Shown in pieces: positions 14,639 through 21,120 of a stretch of 23,074 bases of DNA. Both the position numbers and the translations under genes were made by a program. The notes under the pieces were generated by a model. It saw nothing but the letters and a program-made list of their open reading frames with translations. It was not told the origin of the DNA and did not search any database. Position 1 is the stretch's first letter. Every line of letters starts with the position of its first letter. Source of the stretch: DATBLY01 sp036555125 (GTDB lineage Bacteria > Actinomycetota > UBA4738 > HRBIN12); the NCBI GenBank assembly GCA_036555125.1, contig DATBLY010000078.1, positions 1 through 23,074 on the forward strand, given 5' to 3'.

Positions 14639-15220
14639 GTGGCGCGGTTCTTCGACGTGGCGTACGAGGGCACGCCCGCGTGGGACATCGGGCGGCCGCA
14701 GCCGGCGATCGTCCGCCTGGCCCAGGCGGGGGCGATCGAGGGCTCGGTCCTCGACGTCGGGTGCGGGACCGGGGAGCAGGCGCTGTTCCTCGCGGCGCGT
14801 GGTCACGCCCTGGTGGGTGTCGACCTCGCGCCAGCCGCGATCGCGAAGGCGCGGACGAAGGCCGAGGAACGCGGGATCGACGCGACGTTCGTCGAGCTCG
14901 ACGCGCTCCGCCTGGACCGGCTCGGCCGGACGTTCGACACGGCGCTCGACGTGGGGATGTTCCACACGCTGGAGGACGAGGAGCGCCGGCCGTACGCTGC
15001 CAGCCTGGCGGCGGCCGTCCGGGCCGGCGGTCGGTGCTACCTGCTCTGCTGGAGCGAGCGGAACGACTGGGGGTTCGGGCCGCGGCGCGTGAGCCAGATG
15101 GAGCTCCGCGGGACGTTCACCGAGCCCTGGCGGATCGACGCGATCGACGAGGAGCGGTTCGAGACCCGCCTGGCGGACATCGAGGTCCACGCCTGGCTGA
15201 CGCGGATGACCCGGGGCTAG
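14639..15220 (+). CDS. Class I SAM-dependent methyltransferase
   Basis: This 193-residue cytoplasmic methyltransferase has the S-adenosylmethionine motif I VLDVGCGTGEQALFLAARGH (about 37-56), followed by the acidic strand end VGVDLAPAAI and the later motif FDTALDVGMFHTL. The opening FFDVAYEGTPAWDIGRPQPA is typical of small methyltransferases annotated near thiopurine or ubiquinone-type families, but the substrate is unknown. The GTG start is supported by TACCCT at 6 nt and by homology beginning at MARFFD. The stop codon lies inside a perfect palindrome shared with the convergent neighbour. Confidence 0.92.
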   Translation: MARFFDVAYEGTPAWDIGRPQPAIVRLAQAGAIEGSVLDVGCGTGEQALFLAARGHALVGVDLAPAAIAKARTKAEERGIDATFVELDALRLDRLGRTFDTALDVGMFHTLEDEERRPYAASLAAAVRAGGRCYLLCWSERNDWGFGPRRVSQMELRGTFTEPWRIDAIDEERFETRLADIEVHAWLTRMTRG

Positions 15221-15235
15221 TCCGTCACGGACTAG
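15217..15235. terminator. Palindrome covering both stop codons of convergent genes
   Basis: CTAGTCCG, loop TCA, CGGACTAG form a perfect 8-bp stem. The TAG of the methyltransferase (15218-15220) and the TAG of the opposing small gene (15232-15234, minus) are both part of the arms. Being symmetrical, it could end transcription from either side. There is no T-tract. Confidence 0.55.
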
Positions 15236-15468
15236 TAGGTGACGCCGGTCAGATCGGCCGCGATCGTGCGTGCCTCCTCGAGCCGGTCGCGGTCGACGAA
15301 CACCTGGACGCCCAGCTGCCAGATCCGGTTGATCCCGCCGCGCTCCTTCGTCCACCACCAGATCCCGACGGCGTCGAACGCGTCGCCGAGCTGATCGGCG
15401 TGTTCGGGCGTGAACTCGCCGATGGTGACCGTCCGGACGTCCGTCGGGATGTTCGGGTTCCAGGGCAT
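15232..15468 (-). CDS. Small DUF2007-like protein
   Basis: This 78-residue protein opens MPWNPNIPTDVRTVTIGEF and contains GIWWWTKERGGINRIWQLGVQ and VFVDRDRLEEARTIAADL. The last part matches the ending of DUF2007 putative signal-transducing proteins, where a V-x-V-x-x-x-x-x-x-A-x-x-I pattern is common. The assignment is tentative. Three adjacent tryptophans suggest a ligand or protein surface. It converges on the methyltransferase gene and diverges from the VOC gene. A TACGCT box lies 9 nt before the ATG, slightly farther than at the other leaderless genes, and no Shine-Dalgarno is visible. Longer in-frame versions would run into proline-arginine sequence that looks non-coding. Confidence 0.65.
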   Translation of the reverse strand: MPWNPNIPTDVRTVTIGEFTPEHADQLGDAFDAVGIWWWTKERGGINRIWQLGVQVFVDRDRLEEARTIAADLTGVTY

Positions 15469-15477
15469 CGGTCGAGG

Positions 15478-15483
15478 AGCGTA
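15478..15483 (-). promoter_or_regulatory. Putative -10 box of the DUF2007-like gene
   Basis: On the minus strand this reads TACGCT, 9 nt before the ATG. A leader of at most a few bases is implied. Confidence 0.35.
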
Positions 15484-15555
15484 TCGCCGGGCAGCCTCCC
15501 GCAACCTCCATGTGCGCCCCACAGGAACCGCGGCACGCTCCGGCGAGGGTTGGGG

Positions 15556-15561
15556 TACGTT
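15556..15561 (+). promoter_or_regulatory. Putative -10 box of the VOC gene
   Basis: TACGTT precedes a strong Shine-Dalgarno GGAGGGAGGG at 15577-15586, which stands 6 nt before the GTG at 15593. This gene is thus leadered, unlike several neighbours. The rest of the 124-nt divergent gap shows nothing recognisable. Confidence 0.35.
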
Positions 15562-15592
15562 CGGTCGGCGCGGATCGGAGGGAGGGATCGAC

Positions 15593-15982
15593 GTGCCTGC
15601 CAAGATCTTCTGCGTGACGCTCGATTGTCACGACCCCGTCGAGCTGGCCGGGTTCTGGAGGACCGCCCTCGCCTACGACGTCGACCTGGGTTGGGCGGAC
15701 CACGGCGAGGTCGTGCTCACGGATCCCGGCGGGACGGGACCGACGCTGCTGTTCATGAAGGTCCCCGAGTCGAAGGCGGTGAAGAACCGGATGCATCTCG
15801 ACCTCGTTCCGGAAACGAGGATGGAGACGGAGGTCGCGCGTCTGGTGGCGGCGGGAGCCTCCGAGCTCTGGACGCTCCAGGATCCCGATGGGTACGAGGA
15901 CCCGTGGATCTGGACGGTGATGCAGGACCCCGAGGGCAACGAGTTCTGCGTCGGCGAGCAGGTCAGCGATCGCCCGGGATAG
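15593..15982 (+). CDS. VOC (glyoxalase/bleomycin-resistance) superfamily protein
   Basis: This 129-residue protein is one VOC module with the two paired babbab halves. The first half begins KIFCVTLDCHDPVELAGFWR and includes LGYDV-like ALAYDVDLGW. The second half has NRMHLDLVPE with the histidine found in many metal-binding members, and ends with MQDPEGNEFCVGE. This pattern is usual in actinobacterial glyoxalase-like proteins of unknown substrate. The GTG start is supported by GGAGGGAGGG with a 6-nt spacer. The next gene, a hydrolase-cyclase, begins 4 nt after its stop, so the two are co-transcribed and probably co-translated. Confidence 0.9.
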   Translation: MPAKIFCVTLDCHDPVELAGFWRTALAYDVDLGWADHGEVVLTDPGGTGPTLLFMKVPESKAVKNRMHLDLVPETRMETEVARLVAAGASELWTLQDPDGYEDPWIWTVMQDPEGNEFCVGEQVSDRPG

Positions 15983-15986
15983 GGGA

Positions 15987-17297
15987 GTGGCTCACGACAC
16001 CCGCTACGTGCTGTCGAGCGACGGCGCGTACATCGCCTACCAGACCCTCGGGAACGGCCCGGTCGACATCGTGTGGCAGTTCGAGTGGCTCGGCAACGTC
16101 GACACGATCTGGGAGCACCGCGCATCGGCGGAATGGTTCCGCGGGCTGTCGTCGTTCTCGCGCTTGATCCTGCACGACCGCCGGGGCACGGGCGCATCCA
16201 GCCGGAACGTCGACCCTCCCAATCTGGAGACCCGGGTGGCGGACCTCGGGTCGGTGCTCGACGCCGTCGGGTGCGAGCGGGCCGTGCTCGGCGGCGCGCT
16301 CGAGGGCGGCGCCCCGAACGTCCTGTTCGCGGCCACCGTCCCGGAACGCGTGCACTCCGTGTTCTGGTGGTATCCCGCGCCGAGGACCACCCGGGCCGCC
16401 GACTACCCGTTCGGAGCGGAGACCGCGTTCCTGAAGCAGGCCGAGCTCGACACGATGCGGCACTGGGGCACCGAGGCGTACGACCTCGGAGACATGTACG
16501 CGTTCGGATCGAAGGATGAAGGGGCTCCTTGGGGCTGGTTGAGCCGCCAGACGGCCACCCCCGACGTCGCGGTCCAGATGGATCGGATCTACAACGATAC
16601 CGACGTGCGTGGCGCGATGGCCGCGATCACCGCGCCCGTCCTCCTGATGGCGCGCGAGCGCGACCGCGACGCGCTCGGGTACCTCGCATCCCTCCTGCGG
16701 GAGCCCACGATCGCGCTCTTCCCCGGCGAGCACGCCCTCGAGATCGACGAGCAGCCCGCCGTGCTCGAGACGATCCGCCGCTTCGTCGGGGTCGAGGCTC
16801 CTCAGCCCGAGCTCGACACGGTCCTGTCGACCGTCCTGTTCACCGACATCGTCGGGTCGACCGAGGAGCAGGCCGCCCTCGGCGACCGGGGGTGGAAGGA
16901 GCTCGCGGAACGCCACCACGCGACCGTCCGAGCCACGCTCGAGCGATGGCGGGGCGTCGAGACCGACACGGCTGGCGACGGCTTCTACGCCACGTTCGAC
17001 GGGCCCGCCCGTGCGATCCGATGCGCCCTCGAGACGGTGGAGCGGGTCCGCGAGCTCGGCATCCAGATCCGGGCGGGGATCCACACGGGCGAGTGCCAGC
17101 TCGTGGACGGGAAGGCCGCCGGGATCGCCGTCACGACCGGTGCCCGGATCTCGGCGCTCGCGGGTCCTTCCGAGGTCTGGATCTCACAGACCGTCAAGGA
17201 CCTGGTGGCGGGCTCCGGGTTCGCGTTCGAGGGCGCAGGCGAGCACGAGCTGAAGGGCGTCCCCGACCGATGGCGGCTCTATCGCGTGGTGGCGTGA
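15987..17297 (+). CDS. Alpha/beta-hydrolase-like and class III cyclase fusion, copy 2, nucleophile lost
   Basis: This 436-residue protein is a paralogue of the protein at 12682-14031 with the same two-domain order. The cyclase half is very similar: LFTDIVGST (metal Asp287), TAGDGFYATFDGPARA (metal Asp331) and GEHELKGVPDRW at the end. Asp327 and Thr383 replace the usual base-selecting lysine and transition-state asparagine; Arg387 is kept. In the hydrolase half the nucleophile elbow reads GALEG, so Leu105 stands where copy 1 has Ser108. The domain is therefore probably not a hydrolase and may bind a ligand to control the cyclase. A histidine in GEHALEI may correspond to the old catalytic one. 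GTG is the start, with GGGGA just upstream, 4 nt after the VOC gene. Confidence 0.92.
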   Translation: MAHDTRYVLSSDGAYIAYQTLGNGPVDIVWQFEWLGNVDTIWEHRASAEWFRGLSSFSRLILHDRRGTGASSRNVDPPNLETRVADLGSVLDAVGCERAVLGGALEGGAPNVLFAATVPERVHSVFWWYPAPRTTRAADYPFGAETAFLKQAELDTMRHWGTEAYDLGDMYAFGSKDEGAPWGWLSRQTATPDVAVQMDRIYNDTDVRGAMAAITAPVLLMARERDRDALGYLASLLREPTIALFPGEHALEIDEQPAVLETIRRFVGVEAPQPELDTVLSTVLFTDIVGSTEEQAALGDRGWKELAERHHATVRATLERWRGVETDTAGDGFYATFDGPARAIRCALETVERVRELGIQIRAGIHTGECQLVDGKAAGIAVTTGARISALAGPSEVWISQTVKDLVAGSGFAFEGAGEHELKGVPDRWRLYRVVA

Positions 17298-17310
17298 GCG
17301 TGCGACCTCG

Positions 17311-17775
17311 TCACGGGGTGTGGAGCCGGCTGGCGAGCGCGGCCTCGACGTCGTCGAGGTGCTCGCCCCGGTGTTCGGCCCGGAAGGCGTAGAGCGGGCT
17401 GTCGGGATCGCGCGGCCAGAGGCGCTCGGGCGGCAGGGTCGCGACGCGCGCGTCCGTCTCCTCCGCGATCCGCAGCGCCAGCCGGGCGGTCTCGAGCGGC
17501 GGGATCGCGTGGATCAGCGGGCGCGTCGCGTCGTTGATCCAGTCCACGTCCTCCGGCTCGGTGTCGGTCTCGGAGAACGGCACGCCGCGCTCGAACTTGT
17601 CGGCGAGGGCCAGGATCCGCGCGTCCCAGAACGCGATGTGGCCGAACACGCCGGCCACCGTCCAGTGCGGGTTCACCGGGAGGCGGAGCTCGTCCTCGCT
17701 CAGCCGCTCGACCAGGGCGCGGAGCCGCTCGCGCTCCCGGGTGTTCTCCTCGACGAAGGAGCGGTCGTCCGACAT
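17311..17775 (-). CDS. DinB-superfamily protein
   Basis: This 154-residue protein is a four-helix-bundle DinB-like member, a group that includes mycothiol- and bacillithiol-dependent transferases and many uncharacterised metalloproteins. The metal triad is visible as His46 in VFGHIAFWD and the H-x3-H pair His135 and His139 in EHRGEHLDD. The opening ERERLRALVERLSEDEL and the phrase PHWTVAGVFGHIA are typical. Thiol transfer is possible in an actinobacterium but cannot be shown. The ATG is chosen because upstream residues are alanine-rich shadow of the neighbouring gene. It follows the FmdB-type gene by 7 nt and is its likely operon partner. It converges on hydrolase-cyclase copy 2, 13 nt away. 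Confidence 0.85.
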   Translation of the reverse strand: MSDDRSFVEENTRERERLRALVERLSEDELRLPVNPHWTVAGVFGHIAFWDARILALADKFERGVPFSETDTEPEDVDWINDATRPLIHAIPPLETARLALRIAEETDARVATLPPERLWPRDPDSPLYAFRAEHRGEHLDDVEAALASRLHTP

Positions 17776-17782
17776 CTCTCGG

Positions 17783-18010
17783 TCAGTGGGCGCCGCACAT
17801 GCAGCTGCCGCCGCAGGCGCACCCGCCGCCACCCGCCGACGGCGCCGAGCCGCGGAACCCGCCGCTCGAGGTGGACGCCGCGAACATCGAGATCCGACGC
17901 AGCACGTGCTCGGAGCTGCAGGAGGGGCACGCGGGCGCGTCGTCCCCCATCGCCCAGCGCTGCTCGAACAGCGACCCGCACGCCGAGCATTCGTACTCGT
18001 AGAGCGGCAT
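17783..18010 (-). CDS. FmdB-type zinc-ribbon protein with cysteine-rich tail
   Basis: This 75-residue protein opens MPLYEYECSACG, the hallmark of the FmdB/CxxC_CxxC_SSSS family of putative regulators. One zinc site is formed by Cys8, Cys11, Cys28 and Cys31. After a serine-glycine linker, the tail carries Cys64, Cys66, Cys70, Cys72 and ends with His75, a second possible metal site. The ATG at 18010 is supported by TAGACT 6 nt upstream, making another likely leaderless gene. The DinB-like gene follows after 7 nt. Confidence 0.9.
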   Translation of the reverse strand: MPLYEYECSACGSLFEQRWAMGDDAPACPSCSSEHVLRRISMFAASTSSGGFRGSAPSAGGGGCACGGSCMCGAH

Positions 18011-18016
18011 CGTCAC

Positions 18017-18022
18017 AGTCTA
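18017..18022 (-). promoter_or_regulatory. Putative -10 box of the FmdB-type gene (leaderless)
   Basis: On the minus strand this reads TAGACT, 6 nt before the ATG. TGAGAC stands 17 nt further up, a weak -35 candidate that overlaps the stop of the phosphoesterase gene. It separates FmdB-DinB from the large iron and phosphoesterase operon. Confidence 0.5.
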
Positions 18023-18042
18023 CGGGCCGCCGCCGACGAGTC

Positions 18043-19605
18043 TCACCCGTTCGACCAGTGGATCGTCGGCGTGTGGATCGGGCCCGGCAGGTCGTCGGGG
18101 TACGGCGGCAGGATCAGGGGGGGGATCGGCTCCTGCGTGAAGTCGAACTCCTCGGCCAGGTCGCCGAGGGCCGGGACCTCCTCGCGGACCGCCGGGCGGG
18201 GATCGGGCCAGCCGTCGGTCGCCGGATCGAGGCGCGCGCCACCCAGGAAGCGATCCTCGATGAACTTCAGATAGGCATCGAACGACAGCGTCTGGTGGTC
18301 GACGCCGTGGTCGGCCCACGGGCTGATCAGCAGCCCGGGCACGCGGATCCCGTACCCGTTCTCGTCGACGTGGATCGGCGGCACGTGGTCGTAGAAGCCG
18401 CCCCAGTCGTCCCACGTCAGGAAGATCGCCGTGTGCATCCAGTCGGGGCCGAGCATCGCGGCGTTCACGACGCGCGTCACCCACGCCTCGCCGTCCGCGA
18501 TGTTGTCCGGGGGATGCTCGCTCACGCCCTCGGTCGGCATCACCCAGGACACCGAGGGCAGGGTTCCGTCCGCGGCGGCGTCGAAGTAGTTCCGGTTCGA
18601 CTGCACGTTCGCGAACGTGTTCGTCTGTTCCACCGTCGTGAAGCCGGGGAGCGGGTTCTGCACCGGCGCGGTGGCCGGGCCGGAGAGCCCGTCGCACGGC
18701 GGGAGCACGCACGTGCCAGGGCCCACGTAGTACGCCCAGCTCACGTGGTGCACGTTGAGCAGCCACGTGATGTCCGCCCACAGGTACGGACGGGGCGCGC
18801 CGTCGGCCGGGATCCACATCTTGCCGTTGTCGGCGGCGTTCGCCCCCGGGTGCTCCAGATCGGAGCGACAGCTCATCACGTCGTTCAGGTCGGGGCAGGA
18901 CGCGGACCAGGCCGAGACCAGGAACAGGTGCGACGGCAGCGTCCACGAGTCCGAGGGCGCGAACAGGTGATCCTGCAGGGTGTAGCGGCGTGCGTACGCC
19001 CAGTAGTTCGGCAGCTCGCGCGCCGTGTGGAACCCCATCACGTCCGGCTGTCCCTGCGGGCCCTGGTGGGAGTGGACGCACGGGTACGCGTCGGCGTTCT
19101 TGTCGCAGCCGTTCCCGATCGCCTGCAGGGCCCGGATCGATCCGTCCATCGCGCCGCTGTTCACCGTGATCCTGGACGCGACGAGCCCGTGCGGACCGCC
19201 CTCGTCGAACAGGTCGGGGTCGTGGTACGGCGGGTAGCACCGGCCCGCCTCGGGGTCCGGCACGCAGGTCGTGAACCGGCCGTCGGCGTCGCGGGGCAGG
19301 CCCTCCGCCCCCGGGAACGTCCCGAAGTACTCGTCGAAGGAGCGGTTCTCCTGGACGACCACGATCACGTGGTCGATGTTCATGATCCCGAGCGACGGGT
19401 CGACCGAGCCGTCCGGCGTGGGGGCGGCGGTCGACGGCGGGGCCGTCGCGGACGAGGAGGCCCGTGGGGAGCTCACGCTCGGGCCACCGTCGGCCGTCGC
19501 GCCCGCGCCCGTGCAGGCGGCGAGCACGCCCAGCGCCACGAGCGCGGATCCGAGCCGCCACCCCGCCGCCGTCGTGCGCCGGCGTCGCCTCACCCGCCGA
19601 CCCAC
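18043..19605 (-). CDS. PF04185 phosphoesterase, lipoprotein form
   Basis: This 520-residue exported phosphoesterase belongs to the phospholipase C/acid phosphatase group. The N-terminus has an arginine-rich start, a hydrophobic segment ALVALGVLAA and Cys31 in a lipobox (LAAC), so it should be tethered to the outer face of the membrane. A low-complexity S/T/P/A linker follows. Family motifs are HVIVVVQENRSFDEYFGTFP, where Glu and Asn bind metal in the AcpA structure, WTLPSH with a candidate nucleophile, and TWDDWGGFYDHVPP near residue 410. The tail FIEDRFLGGARLDPATDGWP matches the upstream copy. The start is GTG 19605; GTG 19593, which overlaps the upstream stop as GTGA, is an equal alternative. 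The substrate, phospholipid or phosphomonoester, is unknown. Confidence 0.92.
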   Translation of the reverse strand: MGRRVRRRRRTTAAGWRLGSALVALGVLAACTGAGATADGGPSVSSPRASSSATAPPSTAAPTPDGSVDPSLGIMNIDHVIVVVQENRSFDEYFGTFPGAEGLPRDADGRFTTCVPDPEAGRCYPPYHDPDLFDEGGPHGLVASRITVNSGAMDGSIRALQAIGNGCDKNADAYPCVHSHQGPQGQPDVMGFHTARELPNYWAYARRYTLQDHLFAPSDSWTLPSHLFLVSAWSASCPDLNDVMSCRSDLEHPGANAADNGKMWIPADGAPRPYLWADITWLLNVHHVSWAYYVGPGTCVLPPCDGLSGPATAPVQNPLPGFTTVEQTNTFANVQSNRNYFDAAADGTLPSVSWVMPTEGVSEHPPDNIADGEAWVTRVVNAAMLGPDWMHTAIFLTWDDWGGFYDHVPPIHVDENGYGIRVPGLLISPWADHGVDHQTLSFDAYLKFIEDRFLGGARLDPATDGWPDPRPAVREEVPALGDLAEEFDFTQEPIPPLILPPYPDDLPGPIHTPTIHWSNG

Positions 19606-21053
19606 TTGTGGGGATCGGCCTGCAAGACGGCGCCGCCCGGCAGCTCCGGCAGGATCAAGGGTGGGATCGGCAGCTGCGAGAAGTCGAACTCGTCACGCAG
19701 GTCGCCCAGGATGCCGATGTCCTCGCGCACCGTCGGCCGCGGGTCGGGCCATCCGTCGGTGGCGGGGTCGAGCCGGGCGCCGCCCAGGAACCGGTCCTCG
19801 ATCAGCTTCAGGTAGGCGTCGAACGACAGCAGCGAGCTGTCGATCGCCCCGCGCCTGGACCATGGGCTGATCATGAAGGCCGGCACGCGGATCCCGTAGC
19901 CGTTCGGGTCGATCCGGATGGGCGGAACGTGGTCGTAGAACCCACCCCAGTCGTCCCAGGTCACGAAGATCGCGGTGTGCAGCCACTGCTCGGACGGTCC
20001 CTGCATCACGGCGTTGACGAGGCTCGTGACCCACGCCTGGCCGTTCGCGAGCGAGTCCGGCGGATGCTCGCTGTTGCCGAACGCGGGCACGACCCATGAC
20101 ACGGCCGGCAACGTTCCGGCCTCGGCACGTTCGAAGAACTCGCTGTGCGGCGAGACCCGGCCGAACTGCTTCGTGACCTCCACGGTCTTGAACCCGGGCA
20201 GGGGGTTCAGGATCGGGTTCGTGACGTTGTCCTCGGTCTCGGACAGTTTCGGGCACGGCGGCTTGATGCACGTGTCGTCGCCGACGTAGTAGCCCCAGTC
20301 GACGCCGGCGTTGTGGAGGAGCCAGGTGATGTCGGCCCACAGGTACGGGCGTGGCTTGCCGTCGGCCGGGATCCAGTACTTGCGGTCGCCGTCGGCCGCG
20401 TTGCGCCCGGGGAGCTTCAGGTCCGAGCGGCAGCTCATCGGGTCGTTCAGGTCGGGGCACCGCGCGGACCAGGCCGAGACCAGGAACAGGTGCGACGGCA
20501 GGGTCCAGGAGTCCGACGGCGCGAACATGTGGTCCTGCAGCGTGTAGGTGCGCGCGTACGCCCAGTAGTTCGGGAGCTCCGCGGCGGTGTGGTACCCCAT
20601 CACGTCGGGGGTCCCGCCCGGCCCCGGCGTGGCCTCCTCGCAGCCGGACCGCGTCGGGTTGAACCGGCACGCGTTGCCGATCTGCACGAGTGCCCGGATC
20701 TGGCCGTCCATCCGGCCCTGCGCCACGGTGATCCGCGACGCCTTCACATTGTGCGGGCCGCCCTCGTCGTAGTGGTTCGTGTCGTGGTACGGCCTGCGGC
20801 ACACGCCGTTCGCCTCCGGATCCTTCACGCAGACGTCGAAGGTGCCGTTCGCCTTACGGGGGATGCCGTCGGCGCCCGGGAACGTCCCGAAGAAGTGATC
20901 GAACGACCGGTTCTCCTGGACGATGAAGATCAGGTGGTCGATGTTGAAGATCCCCAGCTCGGGATCGATCGCCCGGTGCGCCGAAGCCGCCCGTGCCGGC
21001 GGCGGGGCCGGACCCTCGCCGATCGCGAGGGAGATCACCGCGATCGCCAGCAC
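19590..21053 (-). CDS. PF04185 phosphoesterase, secreted form
   Basis: This 487-residue (from GTG 21053) paralogue of the next gene shares most of its length with it, including IFIVQENRSFDHFFGTFPG, APSDSWTLPSHLFLVSAWSA, CPDLNDPMSCRSDL, TWDDWGGFYDHVPP and the C-terminal DPATDGWPDPRP. The N-terminus lacks a lipobox and ends in PARAASA, suited to signal peptidase I, so this copy should be free or wall-associated. From GTG 21053 the signal peptide has no positive n-region. Reading on upstream to CTG 21101 adds LTRSRSARRRTWTVTA, an ideal n-region, and GGGAGG lies 4 nt before that CTG. The true start may thus be CTG. It lies downstream of efeB and overlaps the lipoprotein copy. Confidence 0.9.
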   Translation of the reverse strand: MLAIAVISLAIGEGPAPPPARAASAHRAIDPELGIFNIDHLIFIVQENRSFDHFFGTFPGADGIPRKANGTFDVCVKDPEANGVCRRPYHDTNHYDEGGPHNVKASRITVAQGRMDGQIRALVQIGNACRFNPTRSGCEEATPGPGGTPDVMGYHTAAELPNYWAYARTYTLQDHMFAPSDSWTLPSHLFLVSAWSARCPDLNDPMSCRSDLKLPGRNAADGDRKYWIPADGKPRPYLWADITWLLHNAGVDWGYYVGDDTCIKPPCPKLSETEDNVTNPILNPLPGFKTVEVTKQFGRVSPHSEFFERAEAGTLPAVSWVVPAFGNSEHPPDSLANGQAWVTSLVNAVMQGPSEQWLHTAIFVTWDDWGGFYDHVPPIRIDPNGYGIRVPAFMISPWSRRGAIDSSLLSFDAYLKLIEDRFLGGARLDPATDGWPDPRPTVREDIGILGDLRDEFDFSQLPIPPLILPELPGGAVLQADPHKWVGG

Positions 21054-21105
21054 GGCGGTGACCGTCCACGTGCGCCGGCGGGCCGAGCGGGATCTGGTCA
21101 GCGGG

Positions 21106-21111
21106 CCTCCC
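21106..21111 (-). promoter_or_regulatory. Shine-Dalgarno that points to a CTG start at 21101
   Basis: GGGAGG on the minus strand stands 15-10 nt after the efeB stop and 4 nt before an in-frame CTG. It is more than 50 nt from the GTG at 21053, so it supports the longer protein. Confidence 0.4.
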
Positions 21112-21120
21112 GGGGCGTCG

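Noticed and set aside
17320..19815. 831-codon plus-strand open frame over the DinB, FmdB and phosphoesterase genes
   Set aside because: It spans three well-supported minus-strand genes and has low-complexity arginine-rich composition.
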